A DNA stretch of 64,000 nt from assembly GCA_946894095.1 (NCBI GenBank), contig OX335642.1, forward strand, positions 21,649,021 through 21,713,020, written 5' to 3'. The stretch is from Incurvaria masculella. Taxonomy: Eukaryota; Arthropoda; Insecta; Lepidoptera; Incurvariidae. Positions 41,540 to 55,200 of the stretch are shown piece by piece. The notes under the pieces are model-generated. The model saw only the letters and a program-made list of their open reading frames with translations. It had not been told where the DNA came from and searched no databases. Every line of letters begins with the position of its first letter. Position 1 is the stretch's first letter. The translations under genes were made by a program, and so were the position numbers.

Positions 41540-44500
41540 TCGATACTACTGAGATGTCATCAGAAAACTTGACTTGTTCTATATCCCGCCCGATACAATT
41601 GGATATATACCTTATACAAAACAAAAAGAATAATGAAACAAGGATAGAGCCCTTCGCAACACATAATGCAGACTCCTGCCATAGCGGCCAAGCACGCTTG
41701 CCGGTGGACAATATTGCAAGCTATTACTCATTGCTTCTTGTAATTATCATTAGGGTTACAGGATAACGTTTCCCCAACGAGGGAGACCCAAACGTAAGCT
41801 GCGTAATGAGCGAGTTAGGGTCCCAAATCGCACCGAATTCGAGTGTTGATTTTTCCGGGCGCCCACTCGGGCTCGCGCTCATGCCTTATGCATGATTTAA
41901 CTCCTCCCCCTCTCCGGCTACTGACAGCCTGCGTGCCGGCATATTACCTATTCTTTGCCGGCAGCCCAGTGGGAGCGCCTTGCGATACCTCCTTCTTTCT
42001 TATCCGAGTTTAATATTGATTGTAATATACGACTCAGAAAAATAATGTTAAAATTATACCAACAATATTCTTTGTATATTTTATTGTATAAGGATAGCTA
42101 ATAACAGACCCTCCGTCACGATACTAGCTCAAATCACTGGAATCCCGTAGGAATTAGGTATTATGCCAGGACTTTCCCTTTATGAGCAACTGGATTTTTC
42201 ATTGACGCTTTGGCAATGCGATGCTGTCGTTTCGAGTAAAAACCATTAACCTGCCTAAACGTAGATAGGTACGTAGTTGTTTGGGCCACTTCAAAATATT
42301 TCTCACATTTTAAAAGAAGGCATTCCAATTGACCGGAAACGCTTCAGCATGCATGCACTTCAATATTTTTGACCTACCGCATGCATGTATAGCTCAGATC
42401 ACATATTCTTTTCATGCCCTTTGCAAGACAAATGCCCCCATTATATCAACTTCTCCCTCAATATGAAATTCTACTTCCAATTAACATTCACTCTCTATTG
42501 TCCACTTCGAATATTAAAATCTTAAAGCTTATTTCAAAATCTGTAAATATGAATAATATTAAATTATGAATATCAGTTCAAAATATTTTACTCACTTTAT
42601 CAGATGGTTTTTTTATTATTATTTCACTAAAGAAGTAATGTTTTTGTAGAAAAAATAAAATATTTTTTTTATGTCGTGAAGCCCTTTAGTCTGAGACGCT
42701 GGCATGAATACGCAACACACACGCGTTATTGACAAAAAGGCCTTCCACCTGTGGTGTGAAGTCGCCGAAAAAAAAGAAGAAGAATACAGCTCGCTGCCAG
42801 AGTGCTTCCTGTTCCGTTTGAACCGCGAGACGCGCCACATGTCTTCGAGTGAACGTATTCTTCGAACATTATTATTTTGGACGTTTTTTGCCTCCTAGGA
42901 GTGTTATATGACACTCTCAATAACGAACTATTGGAACGATCTAGTGAACCTGTGCTAAAGACATTGAATTGCAGTGCGCGAACCACCACGCTGGTGTGTT
43001 CGCCCATATTCATCAGAAACCTAAGGCCTTGGTGTGCTGAGAACTGATTCCATCAACCTGTGACTAGAAGTGGTTCTGTTTCATACCGCCTTTCTATTTA
43101 TTTGCATTAAGATAATTTACGTTACAACCGCATTTCTTAGTAGAGTCCTCAGTGGCTCAAACAGTAGTTACAAAATAATTTGATAATCACTGTAGCGATT
43201 TGCTTTTTGTACATCGGTTAGGTTTTTGGTTTTTTCTGAAAATTTATCGCGCAGATTCTGATACAGATATTGATTGACTGATGTTAGATACAAATTGTCT
43301 TTTGTCATCAAAGAGTTCGGAGTAGTCGCTGCGCTCCATTGTCACAAACGAAATAAAAAAAAAATTGGCATGTTTCCATCACTACGAGCAGAACATTATG
43401 CTGAAACAAAAATTACCATGAACCTATTTTGAGCATGCAATTAATGCAAATTACATCAATTCTCGCACTTACCCGCCCTTGGATTAAACATTGTCTCCCA
43501 CTTAAATACATCCGTGGTCAAATATAGGAAACTTTCTGGCAAAACACCTACATAGAAACATATTTACTTCAGGTATGCGGTGTGATAGACTAGTGGGTAT
43601 CGTTTTAGTATCTGTTGATACCGATCTATGGCCAGGGAGATAAAAAAGTATTTTCATAGTTAAGGAACACCACCTTGTGCTGAAAATAGTTATATTACTC
43701 TTATAAATATTTGTCACGCATCGTAGGAAACTAGCTTCTTTTATTTTTGTCAACCGTTGGTTGGTGGACTCTTTTACTGCTGGAACAATTACTTCGCTCT
43801 TCGCATTCGTAGCTCGCTCGGCGGCAAAACCCATAAAACTCTAACCGCCATAGCGGACGACACATTTAAATGTTATGATCCAGTAAACCGCTGCTGCTCC
43901 GTCGCGTCTTGTCGGGCGTGACTTCACCAAGTAGCGGTGTCGCTATGTGTGCATATAGTCTGAAAACGTTTTCTTTTTATGTACCCCAAAATAGCAGATT
44001 AGCCTAGAGGAATGAGGTGCCTTGCCAAGATGTTCCCTTGATTTGAGGACGGCTGCATTGAACAGTCATAGTCAATTTAACGAAAATTTCGACTTCTCAT
44101 ACCCATGCATGTACACGTGATCGAACTTGCTTAACAACTGTAACCATTTGTAATTATTGTAAGCTAGACTAAAAGACATATTTATGGAGACGTTAGTAGG
44201 TAGTCAAAAAGCATTGAATAAACAACTTTCTCTCGCAACTGACAGATTTGACTGCACATAGCGCAGGTATAATGTTATTGCAAAATAAATTGCCTTCTTA
44301 GGGCTACGTAACTTATTTCTAGGACTAGACATGTTAATATCACATCGTTGCGGAACGCCACAAAGATTTATTTTCATTCCTGGACTTTTAAAAAACCTAT
44401 AACCGTATAGTGAGAAATTAAATATGGAATTAATTATGGCATGAGCACCTACCCCTGGCGGGCACTCAAACCCCTTCGTGTGGATAGCAGTGCCTGCGTA

Positions 44501-45410
44501 TCCAAAATGACTAATGCACGCATTAGACATGAATGTAGAATAAATTCTATAGAAATGCATTTTCCTGAGAAAAGTCGGCGGAGTCAGTGCACTAGTTAGG
44601 AGCACTGAGAAATGTATGTTGAGGTGGTTTGGACATGTAGAGCGAATGATTGTGGTGATTATTTTTAAAATATACTATTAATGATAAGATGCCAATTAGA
44701 ATTAACATTCTAATAAAACAATTTTTATTAAAAATTATGGTGTGGGTGAGTTAGACCAAGAGCTATTAAATATAACATAACATGTATGTCCGAATCTAAA
44801 GTAAATTTTACAAAAATACTGTGGATTTGATGACTTAAATATGTGTTAAAATGTTACTTTGTTTAGTAAAGTTTGCAAGTATTTTACATTTGATTTGATT
44901 GTAATGAAATGTTTCAACTGTTGTAACGGAATCAATTTAAATGAATCTCTTGTCTTTAATAATATGGCATCTTTAGGATTCAATTACAAACAATATTCTT
45001 GTGGCGATTGTGAAGATGTGAATGCTTTCAACTACTCTACAAAACAAACAAAAATTTTACAAATATGAATACAAAATATAATATAGAAGATTGCCTTAGG
45101 TACAGTAGATATAATTCTTGTATCTGCCTTTTCCATAAAAATACATTATGGTGAAATAGCCATCAGCCAGCAAAACGCATTTTCTTACCGCGTCACTCCT
45201 AGTTGTAGTAGCGACTCTCTGTCCTGATGACGCAGCATCCTCGGTCCACAAGGCACCGTCAGGTCTTCCTTTCCCCCCCGCACCGCCCCAGTGCCACAAC
45301 TCACCACACACAAGTCCCTCGCCTCTTGCGTGTGCCGTCCAACCCACACCACCACCCGTGAGGTTACGACCAGATCAAAACACCAGAGCTTTTTGGCAAT
45401 TTACTACATC
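41540..45410. other. Long gene-free region with decayed repeats
   Basis: No exon is supported. A SINE body fragment lies at 42095-42240 ('gaattaggtattatgccagg'). Near 44611-44645 a plus-strand peptide LRWFGHVERM marks an RTE-type polymerase remnant. Minus frames at 43502-43834 and 44204-44605 have no recognised domain. Confidence 0.4.
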
Positions 45411-45413
45411 CGT

Positions 45414-45655
45414 TTAGGACCCCGGTGGAGCGGCAGTCGGTCGTCCGCAGCGCGACGTAATACGTGAAGAGGAAGGAGTGCAATCGAAGACGGTTTTAAT
45501 AAAGTAAAACGGTTTCGGTTCAACAAAAGGCTTCGCAGGTCGCGGCGCGGGAGGGCGCGGGAGGGCGCGGGAGGGCGCGGGCGGCGCGACCGGGCGCGAG
45601 GGCGGACTGAATGTCATGAAGCGCGGCGCAGCCTTCGGAGCGGTCCCCGCGCCAA
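45414..45655 (-). CDS. Possible terminal exon, Pro-rich
   Basis: After an acceptor-like cgcgtttcag the frame reads GAGTAPKAAPRFMTFSPPS, then Pro/Ala/Arg repeats, PAKPFVEPKPFYFIKT, and a stop at 45414. It needs a phase 1 donor upstream. The Pro-rich part is encoded by a 'gcgggagggcgc' tandem run (45540-45585), which weakens the case. It could be the 3' exon of the SAXO-like gene, or a chance frame. Confidence 0.35.
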
Positions 45656-46199
45656 CTGAAACGCGACCGATTTAACATGGCAACGTAACAATTTTCAAAT
45701 TAGTAAGTTTTTTTGGTTTTTTATTAAGGTTCATCAACAAGAACACCACTCAAACATACATGAAAAACATACAAAGTTAATATTATTGATTCAAGACGCA
45801 AGTAAAACAACATTTAATTATTTTTAATAATAACCACATCGAATTTCGATAATCAAAAAACTTAATATGTAGATTGATGGTGTAGTTATTAACTATAACT
45901 GTAGGTTTCTCTTGCTTTGTGTTCTCAAATTAGACAAATATTAATAAACTTTCATAAAAAAAGTTTGAACAGAGAATTGAGCGTCAGATATTTACCGTTA
46001 TAAGATTCAAATATAACTAGACGATCAATGCATAATTCGTCTTTTTGAAATTCCAAAATAAATATTAGCAATTTTTTTAAATAAAAAAATATGGTTTCAC
46101 TTACGCCCTAATAAAACTGAATGAAATCAGATATTATCACGCCCTTAAGAAATGTCGTTTTCGTATGAAAGCTGCCCACTTCCATATAACGGCGTTGAA

Positions 46200-46549
46200 G
46201 TCGTCAAGCCGAACATGCCGGACGCACTACACCTTCAGAGCAGCCCAATAATACATCGAAACACAGTTCGAACTGTACACGCAGCGAGTTGAAGGCTCGC
46301 AGCGTGTACTGGAACCACAGCTGGTTGGTGTAGAACCCCTGTCAACATGCGCGGCAAAGTGCGAAATTGTCCTGCATCGAACAACAGTTTCTGAAGCGTC
46401 CGGCCAGCATGTTGCCTTTTCATCGCGAGCACTCTACGCTGCCTCTCCAGGTCATCGTTGTTACCGAGTCTCTCTACCAGGATGAGCCCTAGATACTTAA
46501 CCCTGGTAAAGACTCTGAAAGGAGAGCATATTTCGCGATTCCAGAACAT
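46200..46549 (-). pseudogene. RTE-type reverse transcriptase fragment
   Basis: The minus frame shows VKYLGLILVERLGNNDDLER and QRRVLAMKRQHAGRTLQK. After a frameshift, FYTNQLWFQYTLRAFNSLRV follows. These are the segments after the polymerase core in a lepidopteran-type non-LTR element. It is short and frameshifted. Confidence 0.7.
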
Positions 46550-49200
46550 GTCTTAATGGTGACTTGACTTATTGATGACGTCTAGTATGACTTGAGCAGT
46601 TGCGAAATCACGTAGGTTTTTTGCGTCTAAATCAATTTAAGATAGTAATTAATAATGTGTCTGATTAACACATTGATTTAATCTAATTTAATAAATTATA
46701 TTTGTAGAAAAATCATTCCGTGAAAACATAATGTACCAAAATTTCTTAATATCGAATAAGTGCATATTTTAAAGCTTTATTATACTCTAAGGAATTAAAA
46801 AAATAACAAATTTTATGAGTTGACTAGCAACTCCGCCAATCTTCTTCATTGACAATTATTGGATGGCTAAAACCACACCTTCTGTCATGATATTAACCAA
46901 ACACACTTCATCTAGCACCTACAACCTAGTAAGTAGTAACAGTTTTCCATGGAATCAAGGCCACGAACGACAATAGCCATAAGCTGGAGTGAACCAGGCT
47001 CTGGTTAGTATTACAGTTATGGTTATTATAGTTATACCTTATTTCTTCTTAAGGCGGGAAGAAACTCAATGGAACCACTTGCATTATTTTCAAGATCCGG
47101 AACTCACACAGCATAGCGAATATATAAACAAAAGCAGAAGAGTGCCGCAGATGCAAAAGCCGCAGCTTATATCGTCACACAGAACCGGCTGCGCAATCGT
47201 TTCCGCTCACCTCGGCTGGAGCGGAGAGTACTATGTGTGCGAGGGTGTGTGTGAAGGCGGGCGGGCGGGCGCCAGACTTGAGCCTCGTTCACAAAGTCGA
47301 GTCGATTGCACTACATAGCGTCGCCTCCGCCTCGATAATTGCGTAAATCTGATTACGTACGGCTTTAATTAGGTTATCTTTGTTTTGAGAGTTTCGGGTG
47401 CATAGAATTTAAGTACTAAGTTTAAATTTTAACAGACGTGCTTACTTCGAAATTAATAACTTTTTTCTAGAGCCTCTATTTTGACTTATAATTCCGAAAT
47501 ATTTTGGATGTAGTTCTGGGAAATAAAAAATCCTAGAACAGAGAAAATTGCAATTGAGAGTGATGCATTTCGTGGCCTTGTTTTAATATTAATTTAAAAG
47601 GTTTTAATTTATTTGTAACTGTAATTAGATCGTCATACCTTTGTGATATGGTGTTACCGACAAATTTGAAATAAATAAATAAAAACGCAATGTGCATTGT
47701 AACTAAATAGGGTAACATTGACGCGCACACAAAAAAAACTTAGTTCTAGGTCAAAAATAGCAAAAATGTTTTTGGTTGGTTCCAACGCGTCTGCGCATAT
47801 ATTCAGTGATTTAGCCACATAATAAATGTACGTCCATATAAACTTAATGACTCAGAGACCATATATTTTTGTGTGGACGTGACCAGATCTTTTCATGGGC
47901 CGGAGACGAGGTTCACCATCTCGTCAGGTCCACAGAGTCCCACTCTTAAGTTGATCAACGTTTTCCATCGACAAATATTGAGCATCACTCCTGCGAGCGA
48001 TGCGATCATTATATACCACTACACATTCAAGCTTTCCCTTGCATTTTTGCTTGAAGATGATATGAAAACTGTATGACGAGGGCGATTCAACAGTTCTAGC
48101 TGTCATCACGCGTGCGAAGAGATGCATGCTTATGACAGTACAATCACAGCCCAACTCAGGGCTGGTCAACCTTTTATGTGTGCACCGAAGCGATAAAGCG
48201 GCGCACTGTATTTGCGACGATCGAATGGCGACCGCAACAATCGACAGCACCGAGCAGCAAGACACCGGTGCTTGTGCCTATGACGGTGACGGCGGCTCCG
48301 GGAGCGCGGGCGCGTTACCGCTAGCAGACAGCGGCCGTGGGGAACGAGCAGGCGCATGGTTCCTGCGCGATGCACTCGCTCGGATACATGCAGTGGCAGG
48401 CTGCGGAAAGAAAACAAACATCAAATACATGAAAATTCTCATATGTATAAGCAGACTCTACAGCTGGGACAATGTAACAGAGTCCAGAGAAAAAGAAGAG
48501 ACTTAATTATTGTGTAATATCTGACATGGTCACAAAGTGTAACCAAGCCCTAAAAAAATGTTAAAAGTAATGTTAACTGTGACCAGTGGCAATAACTGTT
48601 GTAAACATAGGCACAGTCCTTATTCGCTGTGATTGTTGAACTGGTGCTGTGCTCGCAGCTTCTGCAGTGCAGTTGGTGCTAACCAACTGCTTGTTACTAC
48701 TCTACCGCAAGGCATTGAAAACCATGGTCGGGAGAATCCTCAACTATTGGGCACCCCGAAGCAACGAAGTATCGAAGACGGTGGTCGAGAGAAGGTTAAA
48801 GAGCTCACGCTTGCATTTTCCGTAGTGGCAGGGGTCGGCAACATCGGTACAATCCTCCCCCGGAGGCAGGAATGATGTATTGTAGATGGTGGTGCTTTCC
48901 AACTGTTGCCGATGAAAATTTACATTCATATGTATTTTTATCGAGGACACACAAATTTACCTTGCCTTTTTTGCATCTTACAATTTGATGAGTACAAAAT
49001 TAATAGATTCAAAATAAACATTACAGGCTACACTACACTAAGGGCTTTGGTTACAAGTCTCCCCCACTGTTGCAGTTAAGGGGCTGCCAACTGACAATCC
49101 CTTAAAGGCACTTATTAATTTTGCCTACCATTGAAAGTGTGTGTTGGTAAGAATTTATTATTAATGGAATGGGCTGAATATTTCAACCATTTATCTAAAT
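46550..49200. other. Gene-free stretch with SINE debris
   Basis: A SINE body fragment lies at 46855-46985. At 48157 'cagggctggtcaacctttt' resembles a hAT-type terminus, but no partner end was found. Around 48540-48670 the text resembles family D 3' ends at low identity. The GC-rich overlapping frames at 48126-48506 are unrecognised. Confidence 0.4.
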
Positions 49201-49209
49201 TTATTGGAG

Positions 49210-49277
49210 GGCTCCACCCCAGGAAGCTCAGCTTCTGCGTCATGCAGCCCTCCGCGCCGCCTGTCTGTTCGTCTTGT
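49210..49277 (-). pseudogene. Deleted third copy of SAXO-like exon C
   Basis: The start cag/ACAAGACGA is identical to the exon C start at 53814. The middle is missing, and the end retains GCMTQKLSF in another frame, an Mn-like motif. The internal deletion destroys the frame. Confidence 0.6.
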
Positions 49278-49375
49278 CTGCTACGACAGGGTCATTAGGC
49301 ACGCACCTGTGCGCAAGGTGGCCGGTATACGCTCCTGAGCGCCCAGGGCGCGCGTTGCGGCGCGGACGCAGACAC

Positions 49376-49512
49376 CCGTTCGAAGCTCAACTTGTGCGTC
49401 GTGCAGCCGTCCATCCGCACTGTCGGCTTCTCGTAGCAGCGCTGCGGGGCGTACGAGCGTGGCTGCGAGCACCACTCCGGCGGAAGGTATGATAATCGGT
49501 TGATCGTCTTGT
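49376..49512 (-). CDS. Duplicate of SAXO-like exon C
   Basis: The acceptor ctgagcag/ACAAG leads to KTINRLSYLPPEWCSQPRSY, then APQRCYEKP and DGCTTHKLSFER, before a GTGTCT donor (phase 0). It matches exon C at 53672-53814 closely and remains open, so it may still be used. No in-phase upstream partner is clear, because the adjacent exon B copy is damaged. Confidence 0.5.
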
Positions 49513-49904
49513 CTGCTCAGCGGAATATATTCTTGAAGAAAGTTAGATTATAAGACGAGAATTAGTAGGGCTTTGTCTGGCAAACTGACAAAACATAGCA
49601 GCGGAGAACCTGCAGGTTTTTTATTCTGCTGAACTTGGAGGGCTACCTATTGCCATTATATTAGCCTATCATGGCAAATCCTTGAGGTCCTGCCACGTCA
49701 GTGCCTTTTTTACGTATTTTATCATACGGTTTACTTATACTGAACGTTTTCAATCACGGATAATTTGGTATTACCACGTAAGTCAACCTTCATTCATTGT
49801 GATGGAAACCCGGGCAGCGTTGGCTGACTCACATTATGAATGAAAAAGATCATTGGGATAATAAAGGAAGAGTACGGAATACGGAATTTTACTGTTTTGG
49901 CTCA

Positions 49905-50285
49905 TTGTAAACTTTTTTATGCAACCTGCTGTATATGGTTAATACCACACAACTACTGTTATAATATAAGCCGAATACATTACATTCCCAAAGGTATTAG
50001 GTGCCATTTCAGGACCTTCATTTTATGAGCACGGCTACATTGAACTGGATGGAAAACACAGACAATTCTTCATTGCCGCTTCCACCAACTTTTCACCCCA
50101 TCCGATGGTATCAACCCGGGCGGGCGTAAATCCTACCACCTAGTAGGGGAAGGGAACCTATAGTTTTACATGGATTCCGAACCATGGAGCAGCTTGCATT
50201 CGTGACGAATGCATTTACTTAGCGGTGCATGAATGGGGCGAGAATTTGAACCCAGATCTCTGGTTCTGGTTCTGGTGGATGTAAC
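49905..50285 (-). mobile_element. tRNA-derived SINE (minus orientation)
   Basis: It contains 'ccatttcaggacc', 'tgaactggatggaaaacaca', 'ccgatggtatcaacccgggc' and 'gtgcatgaatggggcgag', with the head near 50220-50270. It shares the family body with 37225. Confidence 0.7.
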
Positions 50286-50383
50286 TGGAAATGGATTCTA
50301 ACGAACCGTTATTTTATTACCCTAAAACACATTTTCGTGGCCATATATGGCGTGTAAAGAGAAGAAGAAATGAAATTACGTAC

Positions 50384-50558
50384 TCTCCATCGGTGTCTCG
50401 ACGCAATGGAAAGTAGAGGCGGGCTTGAAGGAGTGGCGCAGGCCGCTCGGCTTGGGCACGTAGTCGTGGCGCTGCGTGGTGAGGCTCTGCATGGGACCCT
50501 GGTCCCACATGTCGTGGTGGCACGGAAGGATCGAGCGCGTTACGCACACAGGGTTCGG
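50384..50558 (-). pseudogene. Damaged duplicate of SAXO-like exon B
   Basis: The sequence matches exon B (54441-54627) from PNPVCVTRSI to HCVETPME, with a usable GTACGT donor. The first codons (LSYLP) and the original acceptor are replaced by inserted DNA (50559-50982). A new acceptor-like site (tatatacag) would shift the frame and meet a stop (TAA) within eight codons if joined to exon E in phase 0. Confidence 0.65.
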
Positions 50559-50982
50559 ACACACTGTATATATATATTTAATTTTATTGTCCTTCTAATA
50601 GTACTGATTTTAGAATCAATGGTAATAGTTATTATAGGTTTTTTTTCCCTGGTTTGTGGATATAATAATATGTATTAGTGTATTGTATCATATATATTAG
50701 TATATTCAATTATATGTATAAATATGTATATATTATGGTATATGTATGTTTATGGAGTTAATTTTTTTTTTCTTTTCAAATTCTGGTGTGTCACCTACCT
50801 ACAGATATTTCTACTGCCTTTCCTCATCACCCCAAGGGTTGACTGGAAGAAATCACTCTTAGTGATAAGTCCGCCTTTGTGCAGTATTGTTGTTTTGCTG
50901 TATGTTTTCTCTGAAATTGTATTTTTGTTATGCACAATAAAGAATTTATTCATTTATTCAAGAAAGGAGAGCTGAGGAGCAA
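50559..50982 (+). mobile_element. Insertion splitting the exon B duplicate
   Basis: About 424 bases are absent from the parallel locus at 54.6 kb. The segment is AT-rich and ends 'gcacaataaagaatttattc', with an AATAAA near its right end, like a retrotransposon 3' end with tail. The remaining flank (50983-51260) matches 54640-54920 closely. Confidence 0.7.
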
Positions 50983-51260
50983 CGGAAATGGAATTGATTG
51001 ATTGGGTATGTATGACAGATAATGGACACGTCGAGTCCGGAGGTAATGACATTCCAGACAGAGATGCTGCAAACGTTCCTATGTAGATATGAGATTTATA
51101 TTATTTGGAATGAATATGTGTTATAGTATATCTGACCTGAGTTCATGTAAAAATCGAAACGGTTGCTGCACATATCGTACAAGAACTTGCAATCCTACAA
51201 CTTACACATCCGATCCCATACATATTGATAAGGTACATAACTCTTTAGATGGATTATAAA
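50983..51260. repeat. Segmental duplication flank (pair of 54640-54920)
   Basis: A stretch including 'atggacacgtcgagtccgga' and 'gatatgagatttatattatt' is nearly identical to intron DNA beside exon B. This shows that exon and intron were copied together. Confidence 0.85.
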
Positions 51261-52132
51261 GCCGTTATACGGATAACGGTAAGTGCCCCAAATGATGCAT
51301 GGCTTTTTGTCATCCTTTCATTAAGATCTTCGGTAAATGTTGATGATTCCATGAACTCCATCGTTAGTTCATTTACCATTCAACAATGATAGCAATTTGA
51401 AGGAAACTTATATTATTTAGTACATAACTATATATATATATTTGTAAATGGAAAAGTAAACAATATGTGTTTATAATATACATTTAAATACATTACATTA
51501 TTCACAGGGGAAATTTCCATCCGCCTGAATCAGCACTACAGCATAAAAAAATAATTAATTTTAGTGTTTCCCCGATAGGTCAGAAACTGCAGTTTCGTAG
51601 GCAGCCACCACGTTTTCGGCACTTCAACGATACTAACTTTTTATTTTATCCTTAACAATTGGGAATAAAAAGAAATCACAAGCAAGTCGGGGCTGTGAAG
51701 TAGATGAGTCAGCGATTCAATAGCAGATTGAGGTGAAGACGCGTTATCGTTGTAAATAAAAGTTGTTTCGCATTTCAATAAATTTGCTACTTTAAAACAT
51801 AAGATATATTTTTCCATTTCGAGCATCTCAAAATATATCTAGTGACTCATTCATAGTTTTATTTAAATGTAGTACACGTTAACATTTGTCCATTTATAGA
51901 AAATCAACTCTCATACCAACAGTTTAATTAGGATAGATGAACCGTTGTAGTATTCCTCTACTCTCCTTTTACACCTATGTAACTTGAAGCGATCGTAAAG
52001 ATCGCTTGTCCTCTGACAATCTCGGAAATCTTTTGATCAATGAATCGCAACGCAATTTTTATATACTACTTAGACGGACGAGTTACAGTTTAAAACAAGA
52101 ACATTCTGTATAGAGGTCGAAAACAAACTCAC

Positions 52133-52229
52133 CTTCTGCACAGTTTCGCCTTCCATGAGAGCAGTGGAAGGCATCAAGTTGGGCAGTGGCTTGTATGGAA
52201 TTGGTACTTCCGTGGTGGCTGGCAGGTAA
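52133..52229 (-). CDS. SAXO-like exon E
   Basis: The acceptor ggcgcgcag/TTACC and donor CAGAAG/GTGAGT bound 97 bases. The exon completes Ser and reads YLPATTEVPIPYKPLPNL, then MPSTALMEGETVQK. It joins exon D to form VYKMSYLP and ends phase 0 like exon A, so exon B-type sequence should follow. No clean next exon was identified. Confidence 0.8.
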
Positions 52230-55200
52230 CTGCGCGCCAAAACTCTCGTCATTGAGCAACGACACACAATCTACTAACTAAAAAATAGATATACAATATG
52301 CTATATAATAAATTAGTTGAACGGTTTGCAGCCCAGGGCGCAGGCTTCGCTTCTCATTCAGGAAGGTCGGCCAAGGGCGGACCATTAGTTCAAGTTCCCC
52401 ATGGCCCATTCAGATTTTAACTTCAGCCAATTTTAGATTTTAGTTTATCAAATAGCAACACTAGACGAGACCTAATATAAATAGTATATATATCATAGCT
52501 AGCATTTAGGTTAAATAAATAAATAGGTAAGGGAGGCCGAAAGCAGAGAAATTTTGTAGAAATTTTTGGCTCCATTTTCAGTCTGGAAAATCTTGTAAAT
52601 TTGCCGGTCACAATAAAACAAGTCGTATTAGTTTGTCCGTAAAAAACGAAATTGCGATTGTTCAGAAAGTGGTTCGGAGGTACCTGTTCTTGTAAATTGT
52701 GGCGCTCTCAAATCTCGTCGAAGGTGTCACTGGGTTCTTGCACGCGTTAGGCATAATAGCGCGGCGTCTACAGTCGCTGGCAGCGTCCAAGAAGCTGAAA
52801 TCAAAAGGGTTGGTCCATATGGAAAATTATTTTCATATACCATCTGACCACTTGCAAGTAATAATCAAGGATTGTTCGGAAAACAAAGTGCATTTCTTTA
52901 ATTAACTTACCTCGCTTTTTTATTGTTGGTTGCGGATGTTACCCAGCTGAACAAAAGTTAAAGTTAACCTCAGTTAAACAGACACGAGAACAGACACACC
53001 CCAATAAGGAATTAACATTGATGTAGTTCTAAATAGTAATTTAGAAACTGTACAAAAAGATCACGATATACGATAGACGAACAGATATTGAAACAAATAT
53101 TTTTGAACAGATCCAGAAACAGTTGGAGATCCAGGAAGCCTACTTTTCAGGCGGATCGAGGAACAGATAATTTCACCTCATCTTATAGACGGTGCTCTCG
53201 ACGGGCTGCGTCGGCTTCTCGTACTTGCTCTTGAATGCCCACGGCAAAGTCTCCCGCGGCATCAGCTGTGGCATTCAACATCAATACCCAAAGCGTTTAA
53301 AATGTGTTTCCTATACAAAGCGTATTGGCTCGATAACGGCTTTATAATGAATAATGGCATCATTGTTTTGGATGGCGACGGTCACCTCTGATGTGAGGTC
53401 CTTGAAAAGTTGTGTCGGCAAAATCATATTTTTTATCATGTTTAGTATCTTATAAAATAAACTCTACTCGCGTGTCATTAATTTGAAAGGTATAAGCAGC
53501 TGCCAAGCGCTGCACCCAAATTTGCACGCCTTTTTTTATTATTCGAAAAAAAACCGACCATTGTGCACCTAGATCGACTGAATGATTTTTTTCGCTCCTT
53601 CAAAGAATGCCAAATTAGATTTTTGCCTTTGAAATCAGCCGTATGAGCTTTGTAGACAAAAGGGTACTCGCCGCGTTGGGCAGGTAGCTAAGTTTGTGAG
53701 TGGTGCATCCCTCCATGGGCGCGGAGGGTTTCTCGTAGCAGCGCTGTGGCGCGTACGAGCGCGGCTGTGAGCAGCGTTCCGGCGGCAGATACGACAACCG
53801 GCTGATCGTCTTGTCTGATTGAAAAAACAAGCGTTTAATTTTCAGTTGCTAGACCATTTTGTGAAATAAAAATTATATGATATCAGTTTCTGCATTATCA
53901 TCATAATATTGGTGGTTTAGGAGCTGATCCTGAAATACAACATTTAAATAGTAAAAACTGCCTCATCACCTCCTGATTCCCGATCCTGCGCTCCCTGCAC
54001 CCTATTGCAGCTCGTTTAGCGCAACTGGCGTCACCCGATTCACATAGAGTGGTGAGACGGCGGCGCGGGACACAAGAGGAAGTGTACAGATACAGAAAAC
54101 CAGATTACCTGTTTCTCTTATTTATTTATGATATTCATTCTGTAGGCAGAAATAACAAAATAAATGTCAGTCTTTTGCCGTCCACTGCTGAATGTAACGC
54201 GCGCCATTTTGTCGGATCACTTGCCCTCTCCGACTCAGAAAGAGAAAGAAAGTAGTGCATGAATGGGGCGGGGATATGAACCCATGACATCTGGCATGCA
54301 AGGCAAGTCCCCGCTTACTACCCCCATAAAGTACCTGTCCCTAATAAGCTACGAACAGTTATGTGCCTGTATTTTATGAAATAGTCTAGATGTTAGGATT
54401 TCGGAAACACCCATAGGTGTCTCGCGTTCGAGATACTTACCCTCCATAGGTGTCTCGACGCAATGGAAAGTAGAGACGGGCTTGAAGGAGTGGCGCAGGC
54501 CGCTCGGCTTGGGCACGTAGTCGTGGCGCTGCGTGGTGAGGCTCTGCATGGGACCCTGGTCCCACATGTCGTGGTGGCACGGACGGATTGAGCGCGTTAC
54601 GCACACAGGGTTTGGTAAGTACGAAAGCTGTGAAAGCAACGGAAATGGAATTGATTGATTGGGTATGTATGACAGATAATGGACACGTCGAGTCCGGAGG
54701 TAATGACATTCCACACAGAGATGCTGCAAACGTTCCTATGTAGATATGAGATTTATATTATTTGGAATGAATACGTGTTATAGTATATCTGACCTGAGTT
54801 CATGTAAAAATCTAAACGGTTGCTGCACATATCGTACAAGCACTTGCAATCCTACAACTCACACATCCGATCCCATACATATTGATAAGGTACATAACTC
54901 TTTAGATGGATTATAAAGCCTTAATAACCTGAAACCGCCATGAGGTACACGGAAACAAAACTAAATATGTCTAGGAATTGTGCGACAAGATTTCAAACTA
55001 CCCACCCTGGACACTCTTCTCCCTGCTCCTGTTCTACGGCTATAGTAGCATCAGGCTGACAGGCGCGAGATTTAAAACTTCGTTCACAATTCCCTCGTGT
55101 TGAATGACATGGCATAGGTATTTGTTTGCCGCGTCTCCATTATTAGATACTACCTGCTTTCCCGGAGGGGTAGGCAAAGCTGATAGAGCGCCATATGGTA

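Noticed and set aside
48126..48506. 126-codon plus-strand frame and its antisense frames
   Set aside because: No domain, no splice support, and the start overlaps a possible hAT-type terminus; left unassigned.
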